Shown in pieces: positions 5,795 through 7,329 of a stretch of DNA of 7,329 nucleotides (positions are counted from its first letter, which is position 1; every line of letters begins with the position of its first letter). The position numbers were made by a program, and so were the translations under genes. The stretch is from an uncultured bacterium (GTDB taxonomy: Bacteria > Eisenbacteria > RBG-16-71-46 > CAIMUX01): positions 1 through 7,329 of the forward strand of contig CAMPIC010000132.1 in the NCBI GenBank assembly GCA_946886185.1. The letters are read 5' to 3'. The notes beneath the pieces were generated by a model, which saw only the letters and a program-made list of their open reading frames with translations, did no database searches and was not told the origin of the DNA.

Positions 5795-7285
5795 GTGACG
5801 AATCCCGAGAGCCGCGCCGCTTCCTCCTCGCTTCGCAATCTGCTCTTCATCACGTACTACTACCCACCTTCGGGGGGACCTGGAGTGCAGCGCGGGCTCA
5901 AGTTCACGCGCTATCTGCCGGCGCACGGCTGGCGCCCGCTCGTGCTGACGGTGCCCGAGGACGCCGCCTTTCCCGCGCGGGACGCGAGCCTTCTCGCGGA
6001 GGTCCCACCCGAAGCGGTCGTGTATCGGAGCCCGATCCGCGAGTTCTATTCGATCTACGGGCGCATCACGGGCCGCCCCGCGCGCGGTCCGATCGACATC
6101 GAGACGGTGCAACGCGAAGGGGAGTCGCGGCGCGAGAAGGTGGTACGCGCGGTGCGCGCCTCCATCTTCATCCCGGACGGGAGAGTGGGTTGGATGCCGG
6201 GCGGGATGCAGGTGGGGCGAAGGATCGGAGAGCGTGACCATCCTCGCGCGGTCTTCGCGACCGGCCCTCCCTTCACGGCGCACTGGCTGGGAGCGAGGCT
6301 CTCGCGCGAGCTGGAGATTCCATTGGTGCTCGATTTCCGCGACCCGTGGACGCGCGCGAACTTCTACCCGCGCCGTCCGGCCTGGGCGCGCCGGATCGAC
6401 CAGCGTCTGGAGCGCGACTGTTTGCTGCAAGCGGCGCGCATCGTGACCGTGAACGAGCAGATCCGGGACGAGCTCCGCCAAAGCGCGCCCGAGCTGCCTG
6501 CCGAACGGTTCGTGGTCATTCCGAACGGTTTCGACCCGGCTGATTTCGCGGGAGTGGAGCGCCGCCCTGCGGATCGCTGGACGATCGCGCACGTCGGATC
6601 GATCTTCGCCTCGCGCGTGCCGTACACGTTCCTCTCCGTGCTCGAAGACTGGTTGGACCGCGAGCCTGCTCTCCTTGACGATGTTCGTCTGCGCCTGGTG
6701 GGACGAGTCTGTCCGGAGATGCTCGAGCGCGTTTCCGAAGGCCCGCTATCGCAAGTCGTCGTGCTCGATGGATATCTGAGCCATCGCGAGAGTGTGCACG
6801 CGATGGTCGACGCCGATCTCCTGCTCCTGCTCACCAATGAGGAGATGCACGATCCGGGGATGATCACCGGCAAGCTGTTCGAGTATCTGGGAGCCGGCCG
6901 GCCGATCCTCGCGCTCGCGTCGCCGGGGGAAGCGTCGCGCATTGTGGAGGAGACGAAGGCGGGATACGCGGTCCCGCCCAAGGATGCTGCCGCGATCCGG
7001 GGCCTCCTGGAAACGCTCTACCGAGAGTGGAAGCATACCTCCGCTCCTGACTCATCGAACGCGGCGTCGGCCGAGCGAGATGTGCTGGATCATCCCGGTG
7101 AGGCGGATCGAGAGAGGCTCGGCGATCAAGCTCGGGTCGGCGATTCCACCGGGTTCGGTCGCGTCGTCGATTCGGCCGCGGTGGCGCGCTACTCGCGGCC
7201 GGCGCAGGCTAAGCAGCTCGCCGAAACGCTCGATGCGGCGGTCAGCGAAGCGCGATCGCCAAAAGGCGGTCCCCTCCACGATTGA
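5795..7285 (+). CDS. GT4-like glycosyltransferase with C-terminal repeat insertion
   Basis: This 496-residue protein (from the GTG) is a GT-B fold glycosyltransferase of the GT4 group seen in capsule and exopolysaccharide clusters. The N-terminal domain opens with LLFITYYYPPSGGPGVQR (about 16-33) and TRYLPAHGWRPLVLT, the typical donor/acceptor-domain start of this group. Further motifs are FATGPPFTAHW, LVLDFRDPWTR (177-187), IVTVNEQIRDEL, FVVIPNGFDPADF (239-251), the C-domain start WTIAHVGSIF, LVGRVCPEM, and GMITGKLFEYLGAGRPILA (355-373), whose Glu362 corresponds to the second Glu of EX7E. The first Glu is not obvious. After LYREWK, residues 414-459 form a hydrophilic insertion with six-residue repeats before the expected AVARYSRPAQAKQLAETLD ending. 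The acceptor and sugar are unknown. It begins 4 bp after the sugar transferase stop and would extend the same lipid-linked glycan. Confidence 0.9.
   Translation: MTNPESRAASSSLRNLLFITYYYPPSGGPGVQRGLKFTRYLPAHGWRPLVLTVPEDAAFPARDASLLAEVPPEAVVYRSPIREFYSIYGRITGRPARGPIDIETVQREGESRREKVVRAVRASIFIPDGRVGWMPGGMQVGRRIGERDHPRAVFATGPPFTAHWLGARLSRELEIPLVLDFRDPWTRANFYPRRPAWARRIDQRLERDCLLQAARIVTVNEQIRDELRQSAPELPAERFVVIPNGFDPADFAGVERRPADRWTIAHVGSIFASRVPYTFLSVLEDWLDREPALLDDVRLRLVGRVCPEMLERVSEGPLSQVVVLDGYLSHRESVHAMVDADLLLLLTNEEMHDPGMITGKLFEYLGAGRPILALASPGEASRIVEETKAGYAVPPKDAAAIRGLLETLYREWKHTSAPDSSNAASAERDVLDHPGEADRERLGDQARVGDSTGFGRVVDSAAVARYSRPAQAKQLAETLDAAVSEARSPKGGPLHD
7088..7159 (+). repeat. Four-unit 18-bp tandem repeat inside the last glycosyltransferase
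   Basis: Four 18-bp units each begin GAT, at 7088, 7106, 7124 and 7142, and encode DHPGEA, DRERLG, DQARVG and DSTGFG. Units two and three agree at 13 of 18 bases by my count (GATC, then A and G, then GG-TCGGC); units three and four agree at 10 of 18. The first unit is most diverged. The array lies in frame within a 46-residue segment lying between LYREWK and AVARYSR, where relatives normally have a short linker. Confidence 0.65.
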
Positions 7286-7329
7286 AGACCGCGGAAGTGC
7301 CGTGCGCGAGCAACTGGAGAGCCGCCTTT
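7286..7329 (+). other. 3' end of window; possible start of another gene, unresolved
   Basis: Only 44 bases follow the last stop. Several starts are open to the end: a TTG at 7282 overlapping the stop, a GTG at 7297, and a GTG at 7302 that would begin MREQLESRL. None has enough sequence to recognise. No terminator or reverse-complement transposon adapter is visible here. Confidence 0.2.

Overview
The window is GC-rich DNA, densely coding on the + strand, and bacterial. Its six genes run in one direction with tiny gaps or overlaps: the 3' part of lepA, lepB (signal peptidase I), hemW (heme chaperone), then three envelope-polysaccharide genes (a WbaZ-like GT4 glycosyltransferase, a WbaP/WcaJ-type polyprenyl-phosphate sugar-1-phosphate transferase, and a second GT4 glycosyltransferase). 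No tRNA, rRNA, CRISPR array, transposase or phage gene is visible. The source looks like a high-GC, probably uncultured (metagenome-type) bacterium. The lineage cannot be fixed from this window; a candidate phylum such as Eisenbacteria or a deltaproteobacterium-like group is only a guess.

Layout. Bases 1-48 are not genomic. They have the exact architecture of an Illumina/Nextera P5 adapter (P5 tail, an 8-base index, Read-1 transposon end with some miscalls), so this is the raw end of a contig and lepA truly begins at base 49, already inside its coding region. Bases 49-2928 form a housekeeping block (lepA-lepB-hemW) with a 4-bp gap and then an ATGA stop/start overlap. In Bacillus the heat-shock genes hrcA-grpE-dnaK follow lepA-hemW; here a 93-bp gap with a weak promoter-like sequence leads into a polysaccharide cluster instead (3022-7285), whose genes are separated by 3-4 bp and are probably cotranscribed. 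The sugar transferase would load the first sugar phosphate onto undecaprenyl phosphate at the inner membrane, and the two GT4 enzymes would extend the lipid-linked glycan for a capsule, exopolysaccharide or O-antigen. LepB and HemW are general-purpose and need not be functionally linked to it.

The most unusual signal: three of the enzymes carry in-frame insertions of low-complexity peptide that family members normally lack, and each insertion is built of degenerate tandem DNA repeats whose unit is a multiple of three: 21 bp (7 residues) in hemW, about 15 bp (5 residues) in the sugar transferase, and 18 bp (6 residues) in the last glycosyltransferase. The 21-bp array is clear, the 18-bp array good, the 15-bp array weaker. 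They sit at positions expected to be surface loops or linkers. This suggests a genome-wide habit of growing micro-repeat arrays inside conserved genes, and it is the best candidate here for something undescribed.
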